Of a DNA stretch of 64,000 nt, positions 48,961 to 57,677 are shown piece by piece. The notes below the pieces were generated by a model, which saw only the letters and a list, made by a program, of their open reading frames with translations, was not told where the DNA came from and did no database searches. This DNA comes from Kitasatospora sp. NBC_00240. Lineage in GTDB: Bacteria; Actinomycetota; Actinomycetes; Streptomycetales; Streptomycetaceae. The stretch is from assembly GCF_026342405.1 (NCBI RefSeq), contig NZ_JAPEMU010000001.1, forward strand, positions 5,332,001 to 5,396,000, read 5' to 3'. Each line of letters opens with the position of its first letter. The stretch's first letter is position 1. Made by a program: the position numbers and the translations under genes.

Positions 48961-51408
48961 TCAGAGCGCCTTGCGCCGTTGCAGCCAGGCGAAGGCCGCC
49001 CAGCCGGGCAGGACCGGCAGCAGGAAGGTCAGCAGGCGGTACAGCACCACCGCGGCCACCGCGGAGCCGCTGTCCATGGCGGCGGTCGCCACCAGCATCC
49101 GGGGCAGGGTCAGCTCGATCCAGCCGGCGCCGCCGGGGGTCGGCGCGGCGCTGCCCACGGCGTTGCCGACCAGCAGGACCACCGCGACCGAGGCGAAACT
49201 GGGGCGGCTGTCGACGGCCTGCGCGCAGCAGTACAGGCAGGCCACGAGCAGCAGCGAGACGAGCAGCTGACCGGCGATCCCGGCACTCAGCCGGGCGGGG
49301 CTGCGCAGCAGGTCGAGCAGCCGGGGCAGCACCTCGGAGGTGAGCGGGCGGAGCCGGGCGGCGAGCCAGCGCCGGGCCGGCGGGACGGCCGCGACCAGGC
49401 TGAGCAGCACGGCGGCGCCGGCCAGCCCGCCGACCAGGGTCGGCAGCGCGTCCAGTTCGGAGCCGGGGTCGTTGCCCAGCAGGTAGACGAAGGCGCCGAG
49501 CTGGAGCAGGTGCAGGATCAGGCCGAGCAGTTGGCCGACGCCCACGCTGGACAGCGCCTGCGGGGTCGGGACGCCCGAGCGCTGCAGGAAGCGGGTGTTC
49601 AGGGCGATCCCGCCGACCCCGCCGGGCGAGACGATCTTGACGAAGCAGCCGGCCACCTGGGCCAGCAGGGCGTGCCAGAGGTTCACCCGCTCGGGCACGA
49701 AGCCGACGAAGCCCACGGTGGCGGCGACGTGGCTGGCGGTGGCGGCGAGCACGGCCAGGGTCATCCAGCCCGGGTCGGCGCCGGCCAGGGTGGCGATCGG
49801 GTTGTGGTCGGAGGTGAAGAACTGCGGCAGCAGCAGGCAGCCCGCCACCACCCCGCCGACCACGGCCAGCAGTGTGCGCGGCCGCAGCCGCTCCAGCCGG
49901 ACGGCCCGGACGGCCGCCTGCGGCCGGGTGCGCAGCACCTCGGCCCGGATCGCCTCCAGCAGTTCGGGCTGCTGCTTGAGGGCGGCCCTGGTCTGCCGGG
50001 CCAGCGCGATCGGCTGCAGCAGCGGCAGGGCCGCGCCGACGGCGGCCGGGCCCAGCACCGCGACGGCGGAGCGCACGGACCGCTCCGCGCCGGTCCGCAG
50101 GGCGAGGGTGGTCAGCAGCTGCGCGATGTCGGCCCGCAGCACGAGCTCGCTGGCCGCGATGTCGCCGTCCGCCAGGTCGACCAGGTGGACGGCCCCGCAC
50201 TCGGCGACCAGGACGGCCGCCGGGACGAGCGCCCGGTGCGAGATCCGCCGGGTCTGCAGCAGCTGGAACTGGGCCCAGGCGTCGGCGAGCAGCGCGTCGG
50301 TGAGCTCCTCGTCGGCGAGCAGGTCGAGGGTCCGGCCGGGTACGTGCTCGTACGCGACCAGGGCGGCGTCCGGGCCGAGTTCGGAGCTGGCGACGACCCG
50401 GCGGGTGCGGACCCCGGCGGCCACGGCGGCGTACGAGACCAGCGCCTCGTGCTCCAGGCCGGTGCGCAGCGAGCGCAGCACCCGGGGGTGCGGGGCGGTA
50501 CGCAGCCGCAGCCGGCGCCAGACCCGCTGGAACAGCGCGGCGACCAGGGCCTGCCGGTCCAGCAGCAGCACGTCCAGGTCGGGGCGGCCGTCGTCCTGCC
50601 CGACCAGGTAGCGGTCCGGGCCGGACGGTGTGATGGTCCGCGGGCGCAGCCCGACCTGGCGCAGGCTCAGCGCCAGTGCGGCCGGGCGGGGCCGCGGGTC
50701 GGGGACCCCGACGGCGTACAGCGTGCCGTGCGCCACGGTGGCGCCGATCAGCAGTCCGAGCAACAGCGCCAGCGGGCCGGCGTACCCGCTGAGCAGGCCG
50801 GCCACGCCGGAGAGGGCGAAGGCGACCCGGGGCCGGTGGCGGTCGCGGGCGCCGGCGGCGATCAGGAAGGCCAGTACCGGCGCCAGGTAGCCGTAGACCG
50901 GCTCGGTGTGGCCGGGGCCGTCGGGCAGCGGGTGGGTGAGGGCGTCCAGCAGGGAGGCGGGGGCCGCGCCGTCGACCCAGAGGTCGAGGGCGACGCAGAG
51001 CCCGTACGCCATGGTGGCGGCCAGCAGGCCGTCCGCCACCTGCTGGCGTCCGCGCCGGCGGTCGTGGCCGAGCAGCAGCCGGGCGCCGGCGACGGCGGGG
51101 ACGAGCAGCAGGGCTGCGGTCGACAGCGCCCCGGCGATCCGGGAGACCGCGCGCGGGATCAGGTCGATGCCCTGGGCGATGTCGGCGTCCATGCCGCCGG
51201 CGGTGGCCTGGGCGTAGTCGGCGAGCAGCAGGGTCAGGCAGATCGCGGCCAGCCCGAGCAGCAGCCGGATCAGCGCGGCGGGCTGCCGTACCCGGTCGGG
51301 GCCGCCGACCGGCCGGCGGACGGGTGCTCCGGCGGGCGCGGTCGGGGGCGGTCCGGCGGGACGGTCCGGGTCCGTGCCGCTGCTTTGTCGATCTGTCACC
51401 GTGGCCAC
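48961..51408 (-). CDS. YbhN/MprF-like flippase-domain membrane protein
   Basis: 815 residues. The N-terminal part has about five to seven helices (about 45-245). A soluble region in the middle (about 260-480) resembles a kinase-like fold used by this group (LEHEALVSYAAVAAGV; VHLVDLADGDIA). The C-terminal lysylphosphatidylglycerol-synthase transmembrane region (UPF0104, about 520-815) has FVKIVSPGGVGGIALNTRFLQRSG (split) and SAAPTPGGAGWIELTL. It probably moves a lipid across the cytoplasmic membrane. GTG at 51408 follows GGGAG; GTG at 51399 and 51423 are alternatives. Confidence 0.85.
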   Translation of the reverse strand: MATVTDRQSSGTDPDRPAGPPPTAPAGAPVRRPVGGPDRVRQPAALIRLLLGLAAICLTLLLADYAQATAGGMDADIAQGIDLIPRAVSRIAGALSTAALLLVPAVAGARLLLGHDRRRGRQQVADGLLAATMAYGLCVALDLWVDGAAPASLLDALTHPLPDGPGHTEPVYGYLAPVLAFLIAAGARDRHRPRVAFALSGVAGLLSGYAGPLALLLGLLIGATVAHGTLYAVGVPDPRPRPAALALSLRQVGLRPRTITPSGPDRYLVGQDDGRPDLDVLLLDRQALVAALFQRVWRRLRLRTAPHPRVLRSLRTGLEHEALVSYAAVAAGVRTRRVVASSELGPDAALVAYEHVPGRTLDLLADEELTDALLADAWAQFQLLQTRRISHRALVPAAVLVAECGAVHLVDLADGDIAASELVLRADIAQLLTTLALRTGAERSVRSAVAVLGPAAVGAALPLLQPIALARQTRAALKQQPELLEAIRAEVLRTRPQAAVRAVRLERLRPRTLLAVVGGVVAGCLLLPQFFTSDHNPIATLAGADPGWMTLAVLAATASHVAATVGFVGFVPERVNLWHALLAQVAGCFVKIVSPGGVGGIALNTRFLQRSGVPTPQALSSVGVGQLLGLILHLLQLGAFVYLLGNDPGSELDALPTLVGGLAGAAVLLSLVAAVPPARRWLAARLRPLTSEVLPRLLDLLRSPARLSAGIAGQLLVSLLLVACLYCCAQAVDSRPSFASVAVVLLVGNAVGSAAPTPGGAGWIELTLPRMLVATAAMDSGSAVAAVVLYRLLTFLLPVLPGWAAFAWLQRRKAL

Positions 51409-51495
51409 GCGGCATGCTCCCACGCCTGGCCGCCCGGGGGGAGTGGCGGCCCCGGTCGGGGGCGGCGGGGGAGGGGCAGGACCGGTCGGTGCCGG

Positions 51496-52257
51496 TCAGG
51501 CCTGCCGGGTGGGCACCACGACCAGCCGGCTCAGGTTGACCTCCCGGCGGCGGCTGACGGTGTAGCCGATCAGGTCGGCGATGTCCTCGGAGGTGAGCGC
51601 GGGAATGGCCGCGAACATCCCGCCCAGCTGCTCGGCGAGCTCCGGGTTGTCGATGTGCCCGCCCAGCTCGGTGCTGGTCAGACCGGGCTCGACGGTGGTG
51701 ACCCGGACGTCGCGGGGGCCCAGTTCGGTGCGCAGGGCGGCGGAGAGCTGGGTCAGGCCGGCCTTGGTGGCCGCGTACACGGCGTAGTCCGGGAACATCA
51801 CGTGCGAGGCGATCGAGGAGACGTTCACCAGGTCGGCGGTGCGGCCGGCCCCGGCGGCGCCGGTCAGGTCGGGGACGAAGGCCCGGATCACCCGCAGGGC
51901 GCCGGTCAGGTTGGTGTCGATCATCCGGCTCCACTCGTCGAGCCGGCCCGCACCGATCGGGTTGGGCAGCATCACGCCGGCGTTGTTGACCACCAGGTCG
52001 ACCTGGCCGTACGCCGCCCGTACGCGGTCGGCGGCGGCGTCCACCGAGGCCTGGTCGGTGATGTCGACGGCCACCGCGAGGGCCTGGCCGCCGTCCGCGC
52101 CGATCTTCGCGGCGAGTTCGTCCAGCCGCCCGGCCCGGCGGGCGAGCAGGGCGACCCGGGCGCCGTTCGCGGCGAGCAGGCGGGCGGTGGCCTCGCCCAT
52201 GCCGCTGGCGGCTCCGGTGACGACGGCGGTGCGTCCGGCGAGGGTGGGGTAGCTCAT
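51496..52257 (-). CDS. Short-chain dehydrogenase/reductase
   Basis: 253 residues. Classical SDR: cofactor motif TGAASGMGEATA (about 14-25), NNAG (about 90-93), catalytic Ser in VNVSSIASH and YxxxK in YAVYAATKAG (Tyr about 157, Lys 161). Probably NADP-dependent; substrate unknown. ATG at 52257 follows AGGAGAA. It diverges from the MmyB-type regulator gene, and four direct repeats lie between them, so that regulator likely controls it. Confidence 0.92.
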   Translation of the reverse strand: MSYPTLAGRTAVVTGAASGMGEATARLLAANGARVALLARRAGRLDELAAKIGADGGQALAVAVDITDQASVDAAADRVRAAYGQVDLVVNNAGVMLPNPIGAGRLDEWSRMIDTNLTGALRVIRAFVPDLTGAAGAGRTADLVNVSSIASHVMFPDYAVYAATKAGLTQLSAALRTELGPRDVRVTTVEPGLTSTELGGHIDNPELAEQLGGMFAAIPALTSEDIADLIGYTVSRRREVNLSRLVVVPTRQA

Positions 52258-52270
52258 GAGGTTCTCCTGG

Positions 52271-52330
52271 CTCAGGTCGGTGGTGCTCAGGTCGGTGCTG
52301 CTCAGGCGGGTCGTGCTCAGGTGGGTCGTG
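52271..52330. repeat. Four tandem 15-bp repeats before SDR gene
   Basis: Units begin at 52271, 52286, 52301 and 52316, each CTCAGGNNGGTNNTG (CTCAGGTCGGTGGTG, CTCAGGTCGGTGCTG, CTCAGGCGGGTCGTG, CTCAGGTGGGTCGTG). They lie 14-73 bases upstream of the SDR ATG on its 5' side, in the divergent promoter region. Confidence 0.85.
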
Positions 52331-52491
52331 CGAGGGGTGCGGGGCGGCCGGCCGGGCCGTGCGGTCCGGGGCCGTGCGGTCCGGCGGCAGGCCGGTCCGG
52401 TGGATCCCACTCTGCGCGCCCGCCGGCCGGCGGCCCAGGCCTCGCTGTTCCTGGGAAAGCCAGTACCAGGCTGGGCCGGCGCCCCCGGGGC

Positions 52492-52503
52492 TAGCCTGGA
52501 CGG
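52492..52503 (+). promoter_or_regulatory. Candidate leaderless promoter, MmyB-type regulator
   Basis: TAGCCT at 52492-52497, six bases before the ATG at 52504. No Shine-Dalgarno. Confidence 0.5.
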
Positions 52504-53394
52504 ATGGAGAACACGGTGGGGGAGTTCCTGCGGTCCCGGCGTGGCCGGATCCAGCCCGAGGAGGTCGGTCTCCCCTCGTACGGGCGCCGGCGGGTCCAGG
52601 GCCTGCGGCGCGAGGAGGTCGCGCAGCTGGCCGGGGTGAGCGTCGACTACTACATCCGGCTGGAGCAGGGCCGTGGCGCCTCGGCCTCCGACGCGGTGCT
52701 GGACGCGGTGGGCCGGGTGCTGCGCCTGGACGACGTCGAGCAGGCGCACCTGCGCGACCTGCTGCGCCCGGCCCGGGCGGAGCGCAGGGCCGTCCGGGGG
52801 CGGCAGCAGGTCAGGGAGGGCGTCCGGCTGCTGCTGGAGATGATGGACGCGGTGCCCGCCTTCGTCCTCGGCCGCCGGATGGACGTGCTGGCCTGGAACG
52901 GGCTCGCCGACGCGCTGCTGGGCTTCTCCGGGCAGCCCCCGGAGGAGTGCAACGCGGCCCGGCACGTCTTCCTCGACCCGGGCGCGCGGGACTGCTACCC
53001 GCAGTGGGAGGCGGTCGCCGCCGAGACCGTCGCCTACCTGCGGCTGGACGCCGGCCGATACCCCGAGGACCGCCGGCTCGGCGCGCTGGTCGGTGAACTC
53101 TCCGTCCGGAGCGAGGAGTTCCGCCGACTCTGGGCCGACCACCAGGTCAAGGAGAAGACCCACGGCAGCAAGCTGATCCGGCATCCGCTGATGGGGACGC
53201 TCAGCTTCGGGTACGAGACGCTCGCCGTCTCGGGCGCCGCCGACCAGCTGCTGATCACCTTCACCACCCCGGCGGGCTCGCCGACGGCGCAGAAGCTGGC
53301 CGTCCTGGCGAGCTGGACGGCGGGCGGCCCGGCGGCCTCCGCACCCCGCGGGCAGGGCGCGGCGGCGGGGGAGGGCGCTGCGCCGCTCGGCTGA
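52504..53394 (+). CDS. XRE regulator with MmyB-like ligand-binding domain
   Basis: 296 residues. The helix-turn-helix at about 5-80 has the family signature GRRRVQGLRREEVAQLAGVS (about 27-46) and YYIRLEQGRG. The MmyB-like PAS-type ligand domain (about 105-270) has LGRRMDVLAWNGLADALL and GSKLIRHPLMGTLSFGYE. Typical streptomycete regulators of this type control a divergent SDR, as here. Ligand: possibly a fatty-acid-like molecule, inferred from MmyB. A Gly/Ala-rich tail follows. Probably leaderless. Confidence 0.93.
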   Translation: MENTVGEFLRSRRGRIQPEEVGLPSYGRRRVQGLRREEVAQLAGVSVDYYIRLEQGRGASASDAVLDAVGRVLRLDDVEQAHLRDLLRPARAERRAVRGRQQVREGVRLLLEMMDAVPAFVLGRRMDVLAWNGLADALLGFSGQPPEECNAARHVFLDPGARDCYPQWEAVAAETVAYLRLDAGRYPEDRRLGALVGELSVRSEEFRRLWADHQVKEKTHGSKLIRHPLMGTLSFGYETLAVSGAADQLLITFTTPAGSPTAQKLAVLASWTAGGPAASAPRGQGAAAGEGAAPLG

Positions 53395-53494
53395 CGCCCG
53401 GTGCGGGTCCGGCCGGCCGGCCGGTGCGGCGGGGTCGTACGGCACGGTTCACGGCGGCCCGGCGCGGTGCCCGGCCGCCTGAGCCCGGGCTCAC

Positions 53495-53506
53495 TACCCT
53501 GCGTAC
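53495..53506 (+). promoter_or_regulatory. Candidate leaderless promoter, UBP zinc finger gene
   Basis: TACCCT at 53495-53500, six bases before the ATG at 53507. Confidence 0.45.
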
Positions 53507-53773
53507 ATGAGCGCGTGCGAAGACCTTGCGGCGGCCCCTGCGGACATCGTGCCGTCGCCCCCGACCGACGGATGCGCCGACTGCCTCGCCGCGGGCAGCC
53601 GGGACTGGGTGCACCTGCGGCTCTGCCTGGACTGCGGGCACATCGGCTGCTGCGACAACTCGCCGCAGCGGCATGCCAGCGCGCACTTCCACAACACCTC
53701 CCACCCGGTGATCCGCTCGTACGAGCCGGGCGAGGAGTGGCGCTGGTGCTACGTCCACGAGGCGATGGGCTGA
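53507..53773 (+). CDS. UBP-type zinc finger protein
   Basis: 88 residues. ZnF-UBP fold: GCADCLAAGSRDWVHLRLC split as CADC and LRLCLDCGHIGCCDNS, then RHASAHFHNTSHPVI and WRWCYVHE. The Cys and His ligands of a ZnF-UBP domain are present. Eukaryotic members bind free ubiquitin C-termini; bacterial ones are of unknown role. ATG at 53507 is probably leaderless. Confidence 0.9.
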   Translation: MSACEDLAAAPADIVPSPPTDGCADCLAAGSRDWVHLRLCLDCGHIGCCDNSPQRHASAHFHNTSHPVIRSYEPGEEWRWCYVHEAMG

Positions 53774-54017
53774 GCGCCCGGCCGCGCCCCGTGGTGCCCG
53801 GTGCGCGGCCGGGCTCCCGGCGGGTGGGCCGGCGGGTCGGTCGGTCGTTCGGTGCCGCACGGGCGGGTGCCGGTCGGCGCGCACCCGTGCCCGCCGGGCC
53901 CTGGCCGGCCAGCCGACCGGGGAAAATGTGTACATCGCATGAAATCAGGACATAACACCCCGTGCGGCTCCCTCGCCCCGCAGGTGCGGCGCGAGTGCCG
54001 CCGAAGGGAGATCAACG

Positions 54018-54293
54018 ATGACCAAGCAATCGTCGGCCGGGATGAGCAAGCTCCAGCGCGGCACCCAGGAACTGCTGGAACGCCGAGGGATGGCGGCGAC
54101 GCCACGGCCGCTCGGGCCGCCGTCGCTCACCAACGCGCCGCCGACCGGGGCGCCCGGCATGCACTTCGGGGACAGCACGTTCCGCCACGGCGGCCGGGAG
54201 GGCACGGCGACGGCCATGCACTCCGCCCCCGCCATGCACGCCGAGCTGAAGGGCCACCGCCACCGCGGCGCGGAGAAGCACTCCGCGCACTGA
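54018..54293 (+). CDS. Small basic, His/Met-rich hypothetical protein
   Basis: 91 residues. I do not recognise a family. A helical start (MSKLQRGTQELLERRGM) is followed by a Pro/Gly-rich middle and a His/Met-rich end (MHFGDSTFRHGG, MHSAPAMHAELKGHRHRG), which could bind metal. ATG at 54018 follows a good AAGGGAG. An AT-richer stretch at 53925-53965 (with GACATAAC) is the probable promoter. A strong terminator follows. Real gene likely. Confidence 0.6.
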   Translation: MTKQSSAGMSKLQRGTQELLERRGMAATPRPLGPPSLTNAPPTGAPGMHFGDSTFRHGGREGTATAMHSAPAMHAELKGHRHRGAEKHSAH

Positions 54294-54298
54294 CTCCG

Positions 54299-54350
54299 GT
54301 CAGGGGGCGGGAGCCGCCGGCCGTCCGCCGGCCGCGCTCCCGCCCCTGAC
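54299..54350 (+). terminator. Terminator after small His/Met-rich gene
   Basis: GTCAGGGGGCGGGAGC (54299-54314) pairs with GCTCCCGCCCCTGAC (54336-54350) with one bulged G. A nested CGCCGGCC pairing lies in the loop. Confidence 0.8.
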
Positions 54351-54492
54351 ATCTGCTCAGCCGCGTCTCGGGGGGATCCCCCAGCGGGATCAGGGGCGGC
54401 TCGGGGACCGTCCCGGATGGCCCGGCCGCGAAGTTCCGGCAGGCTGCTCGACGGAAGCACCACCCGTCCGCAGACCGCCTGGAGCGACTCCC

Positions 54493-55734
54493 GTGAACAC
54501 GTCCGCGCACCGCACCCGTTGGACCACCCTGGCCGCCGCCGCCGGCCTGGTCGCCGCCGTCGCGGCCGGCGCCGGGACGCCCGCACTCGCCGCCGGACCG
54601 GCCGCCGCGGGCGCGCCCTCCGCCGCCACCGCGCCGCTCGACCGGCTGGACCGGGCCGCGCTCGCCCGGACCCTCGCCGACCTGCCCGACGAGGGGATCA
54701 CCGGTGCGCTGGCCCGGGCCGGCGGCCGCGGCGGGCAGTGGTCGGGCACGGCGGGCGACGGGGTCGACCCGGACGGCCGGTTCCGGATCGGCAGCATCTC
54801 GAAGGTCTTCACCGCCACCGTCGTCCTGCAACTCGCGGCCGAGCGCCGGCTGGACCTGGACGCGCCCGTCCAGCGCTACCTCCCCGGCCTGCTGCCCGCC
54901 GACCGTCCGGTCGTCACCGTCGGCCAGTTGCTCGACCACACCAGTGGACTGCCCGGCGGCTCCGGTCTCACCTCCGGCGACGGCAGCGCCCGCTGGTTCG
55001 CCGACCACCGCACCGACTCCTGGACGCCGGCGGAGGTGGTCACCGCCGCCCTCGCCGGCCCGATGAGCTTCGCGCCGGGCACCGCCCAGCAGTACAACGG
55101 GATCAACACCTTCGTCGCCGGGATGGTCGTCGAGAAGGTGACCGGACGCAGCTTCGCCCAGGAGGTGCAGACCCGGATCGCCCGCCCGCTGGGCCTGCGC
55201 GACACCTACGTACCCGCCGCCGGCGACACCTCGCTGCCCGGCCCCTCGGCGCACGGCTACCTGACCGTGCCGGGCCCCGCCGGCCCCGACGGCGCCGCCG
55301 GCCCGGGGGTCCGGGTGGACGTCACCGAGCAGAGCCCCTGGCCGTGGGCCGAGGGCGGCATGATCTCCTCCGCCCCGGACCTGGAGCGGTTCATGACCGC
55401 GCTGTTCCGCGGCCGGCTGCTGCCGCCCGCCCAGCAGGCCAAGCTGTTCACCGTGCCCGACGTGCCCAACGCGCGGAACAAGAACTGCGAGATCGGCCCG
55501 ACCGCCGGCCGGGCGTGCTTCAGCATGGGCCTGATGAGCGTCACGCTGCCCAACGGCACGGTCGTCTGGGGCAAGACCGGCAGCCGCCCCGGCTTCACCA
55601 GCGGCCTGTTCGCCACCCGCGACCTGAGCCGCCACGTCGTGTACTCGTTCAACCCGACCGGCCTGGGCGGCGAGGAGTTCCCGCACGTGTGGGCCCTGGT
55701 GACGACGGCCTTCGGCTCGGGGCAGGCCTACTGA
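54493..55734 (+). CDS. Secreted serine hydrolase (class C beta-lactamase / DD-peptidase family)
   Basis: 413 residues. Signal peptide (about 1-34, ALAA cleavage region). SxxK as SISK (Ser about 101, Lys 104), YxN as YNG (about 198-200), and a KTG-like WGKTGSRPGF near 357-366. LLDHTSGLPGG near 150-160 is typical of this family. Extracellular D-alanyl-D-alanine carboxypeptidase, esterase or beta-lactamase-like role. Two Cys near the end (NCEIG and RACFSMG) may form a disulfide. GTG at 54493 after GGAGC. Confidence 0.9.
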   Translation: MNTSAHRTRWTTLAAAAGLVAAVAAGAGTPALAAGPAAAGAPSAATAPLDRLDRAALARTLADLPDEGITGALARAGGRGGQWSGTAGDGVDPDGRFRIGSISKVFTATVVLQLAAERRLDLDAPVQRYLPGLLPADRPVVTVGQLLDHTSGLPGGSGLTSGDGSARWFADHRTDSWTPAEVVTAALAGPMSFAPGTAQQYNGINTFVAGMVVEKVTGRSFAQEVQTRIARPLGLRDTYVPAAGDTSLPGPSAHGYLTVPGPAGPDGAAGPGVRVDVTEQSPWPWAEGGMISSAPDLERFMTALFRGRLLPPAQQAKLFTVPDVPNARNKNCEIGPTAGRACFSMGLMSVTLPNGTVVWGKTGSRPGFTSGLFATRDLSRHVVYSFNPTGLGGEEFPHVWALVTTAFGSGQAY

Positions 55735-55880
55735 GCCGGCTGGGCCGAGCAGGCTGGGCACGCGGGGTCGCGGCCGGTGGTTCTTCCCCCGGTCCCGCCC
55801 CGGCGGACCGTGGCACAGTGGGGGCGCACATTCTCGATCGCGCGCCGGTCCGCCGGTCGCGCACTCCAGAAGGAGTCACC

Positions 55881-56372
55881 ATGTCGGACGGCCCGCTGAA
55901 GTCCCGTGACGAATGGCTCGCTTCGCTGCCGCGCGCGTACGCGGCCGCCGGCTGCCTGCTCCAGGACGAGCAGGGGCGGGTGTTGATCGTGAAGGCCGGC
56001 TACCGCGAGCACTGGCAGTTCCCGGGCGGCACGATCGATCTCGGTGAGGGCCCGGACGCCTGCGCCGCACGGGAGTTGGAGGAGGAGACCGGGATCGTCC
56101 GGGAGGCCGGTGGGCTACTGGTGGTGGCCTGGACGCACCCGTCCGCCGAGCTGGACCACCCCGCGATCCACTTCCTCTTCGACCTCGGCAGCATCGCCGG
56201 CGACACCCCGGTGACCCTCCCGGCCGGCGAACTGGACAGCTACCGCTGGGCCCCCGTCGAGGAGGCTCTCCAACTGCTCGGCCCGGCCCGCTCGTTGCGG
56301 CTGGCGGCCGGGCTCGAGGCGCGAACCGACGGGCGGGTGCGGGTCGTCACCAGCCCCGTCTCCGGCTTCTGA
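55881..56372 (+). CDS. Nudix hydrolase
   Basis: 163 residues. The Nudix box begins with GGTIDLGEGPDACAARELEE and continues with ETGI (about 50-73), with the full Gx5Ex7REUxEExGU pattern. Hydrolyses a nucleoside diphosphate linked to another group; substrate not deducible. The N-terminus SDGPLKSRDEWLASLPR is an extension with no Nudix motif. ATG at 55881 after AAGGAG. Upstream neighbour: the secreted serine hydrolase, 146 bases away, probably separate. Confidence 0.92.
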   Translation: MSDGPLKSRDEWLASLPRAYAAAGCLLQDEQGRVLIVKAGYREHWQFPGGTIDLGEGPDACAARELEEETGIVREAGGLLVVAWTHPSAELDHPAIHFLFDLGSIAGDTPVTLPAGELDSYRWAPVEEALQLLGPARSLRLAAGLEARTDGRVRVVTSPVSGF

Positions 56373-56466
56373 GCGACCCCGGGGTGCTATCGTCCGTGGC
56401 CGCGCCAAGGAGCGAACGATCGAACTGATGTACCGTCATATCCCTTGATGTGCAGGGAAAACGGAA

Positions 56467-56495
56467 GATCCCCCGGATGTAGCATCCGGGGGATC
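56467..56495 (+). terminator. Perfect 13-bp stem-loop
   Basis: GATCCCCCGGATG (56467-56479) pairs perfectly with CATCCGGGGGATC (56483-56495) around TAG. It lies 95 bases after the Nudix stop. A T run follows only at 56519. Either the Nudix terminator or the end of a small RNA. Confidence 0.7.
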
Positions 56496-56571
56496 AGACC
56501 GCTGCGACCGCCTGTCAGATTTTTCTTGGCCGAAAGATTCGCCCGTTGTCCGTACCGCGCCCGCCGACAGC

Positions 56572-56744
56572 TCCGCACGCGCCGACAACTCCGCACGCGA
56601 CGCCCACCCCGGCCCCGTGCCCGGGCACCCGGCCCGTAAGTCCGCCCGTGCGGGCCCGTCCGGCGAGGGCGCCGGCAGAAACAACTCCGCACGTGCGGGT
56701 TCGAGCAGGTCCGCACGTGCCGGCTCACAGATCCGCACGTGCGG
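56572..56744. repeat. Iterated CCGCACGTGCGG-type palindromes
   Basis: CCGCACGTGCGG occurs at 56687-56698 and 56733-56744. Variants are CCGCCCGTGCGG (56642-56653) and CCGCACGTGCCGG (56711-56723), plus half-matching CCGCACGCG at 56572 and 56591. The spacing is 20-50 bases. Non-coding. Confidence 0.7.
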
Positions 56745-56814
56745 GCCCGACCAGGAAGCCCACTACCAGGACAGGACGACGGCTGGTCTTTCCCGGCCCG
56801 TAACCACTGGGCGC

Positions 56815-57144
56815 GTGCGGGCGTTGTTGAGCGTGGGGGGAGCGGCCGCAGCGGCCGGGCCCGCCCCGGCCGAGCCCCTCCCGGCCGGACCGAGGACCGC
56901 CGGGCCTGCCGGCCCCGACGACCTGGAGCACACCGGTGGACCGCAGCATCGCGACCGGACGCCGGAGGGCCTTCCCGCCGCACCGGCCTGCGCCGCACCG
57001 CCCCCCGAGCCGGCCGGACCGGCCGCGCCCGGCGCCGGGCGGCCGGCGGGGGAGGTCGTCCGCCCAGGAACGCCCGGGTGGGACGAGCTACGTGCCACCA
57101 TGCGGGCGATCCGGGAGCGCCTCGGCGGTGGGCGCCGCCGGTAA
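56815..57144 (+). CDS. Hypothetical protein, doubtful
   Basis: 109 residues from GTG at 56815. The first 75 are Ala/Pro/Gly low-complexity; the end (GWDELRATMRAIRERLGGGRRR, here split after ERL) looks like a basic helix. Third-position GC is only moderate, and there is no clear ribosome binding site. It could be a non-coding stretch. Confidence 0.3.
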   Translation: MRALLSVGGAAAAAGPAPAEPLPAGPRTAGPAGPDDLEHTGGPQHRDRTPEGLPAAPACAAPPPEPAGPAAPGAGRPAGEVVRPGTPGWDELRATMRAIRERLGGGRRR

Positions 57145-57230
57145 CGCCCCCGGCTCCCGGCAGCCGGCGGCCCGGAGGTCGGCGTCCCGGCAGCCCCGTA
57201 CCCGGCGGCCCGCGCTCGGCAACTCTGCCG

Positions 57231-57677
57231 TCAGAGGCTCAGTTTGAACCCGTCGTGGCTGCCGGCGAAGCCGAGCGAGGCGTAGAAGGCGTGGGCCTCG
57301 GTGCGGCGCTTGTCGCTGGTCAGCTGGACGAGGGTGCAGCCGCGTCGCCGGGCCCGCTCGACGGCCTCGCCGATCAGCCGGCGGCCCAGCCCCTCGCCGC
57401 GCCGGTCGGCCCGGACCCGGACACCCTCCAGCAGGGCCCGTTCCTGGCCGTGCCGGCCGAGGCCGGGGATGTAGGTGAGCTGCAGGTAGCCCAGGACGGT
57501 GCCGTCGCCCTCGTCCAGGACGAGCATCTCGTTGCGGGCGTCGCCGTCCACGGCGTCGAAGGCCCGGTCATAGGCCTCGTCCACCCGGACGCCGGCGGGG
57601 TCGGTGACCCCCTCCTCGTCGGTGAGCAGGGCGATGATCGCGGGGAGGTCCTGGCGGGTCGCGGTGCGGAATATCAC
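57231..57677 (-). CDS. GNAT acetyltransferase
   Basis: 148 residues. Starts VIFRTATRQDLPAIIALL. The acetyl-CoA site is VRVRADRRGEGLGRRLIGEA (about 88-107; R/Q-x-x-G-x-G/A as RRGEGLG). YASLGFAGSHDGFKL lies near the end. N-acetyltransferase of unknown substrate. GTG at 57677 overlaps the TGA of the tyrosine phosphatase gene by four bases, so the two are co-translated. Confidence 0.9.
   Translation of the reverse strand: MIFRTATRQDLPAIIALLTDEEGVTDPAGVRVDEAYDRAFDAVDGDARNEMLVLDEGDGTVLGYLQLTYIPGLGRHGQERALLEGVRVRADRRGEGLGRRLIGEAVERARRRGCTLVQLTSDKRRTEAHAFYASLGFAGSHDGFKLSL

Larger units (their letters stand above)
56373..56814. other. Long intergenic region: candidate sRNA and iterated palindromes
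   Basis: 442 bases without a supported gene. It holds, in order, a TATCGT hexamer (56388-56393), a tiny frame MYRHIP-stop (56428-56448), the stem-loop at 56467-56495 and the palindrome array at 56572-56744. All described separately. Confidence 0.55.
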
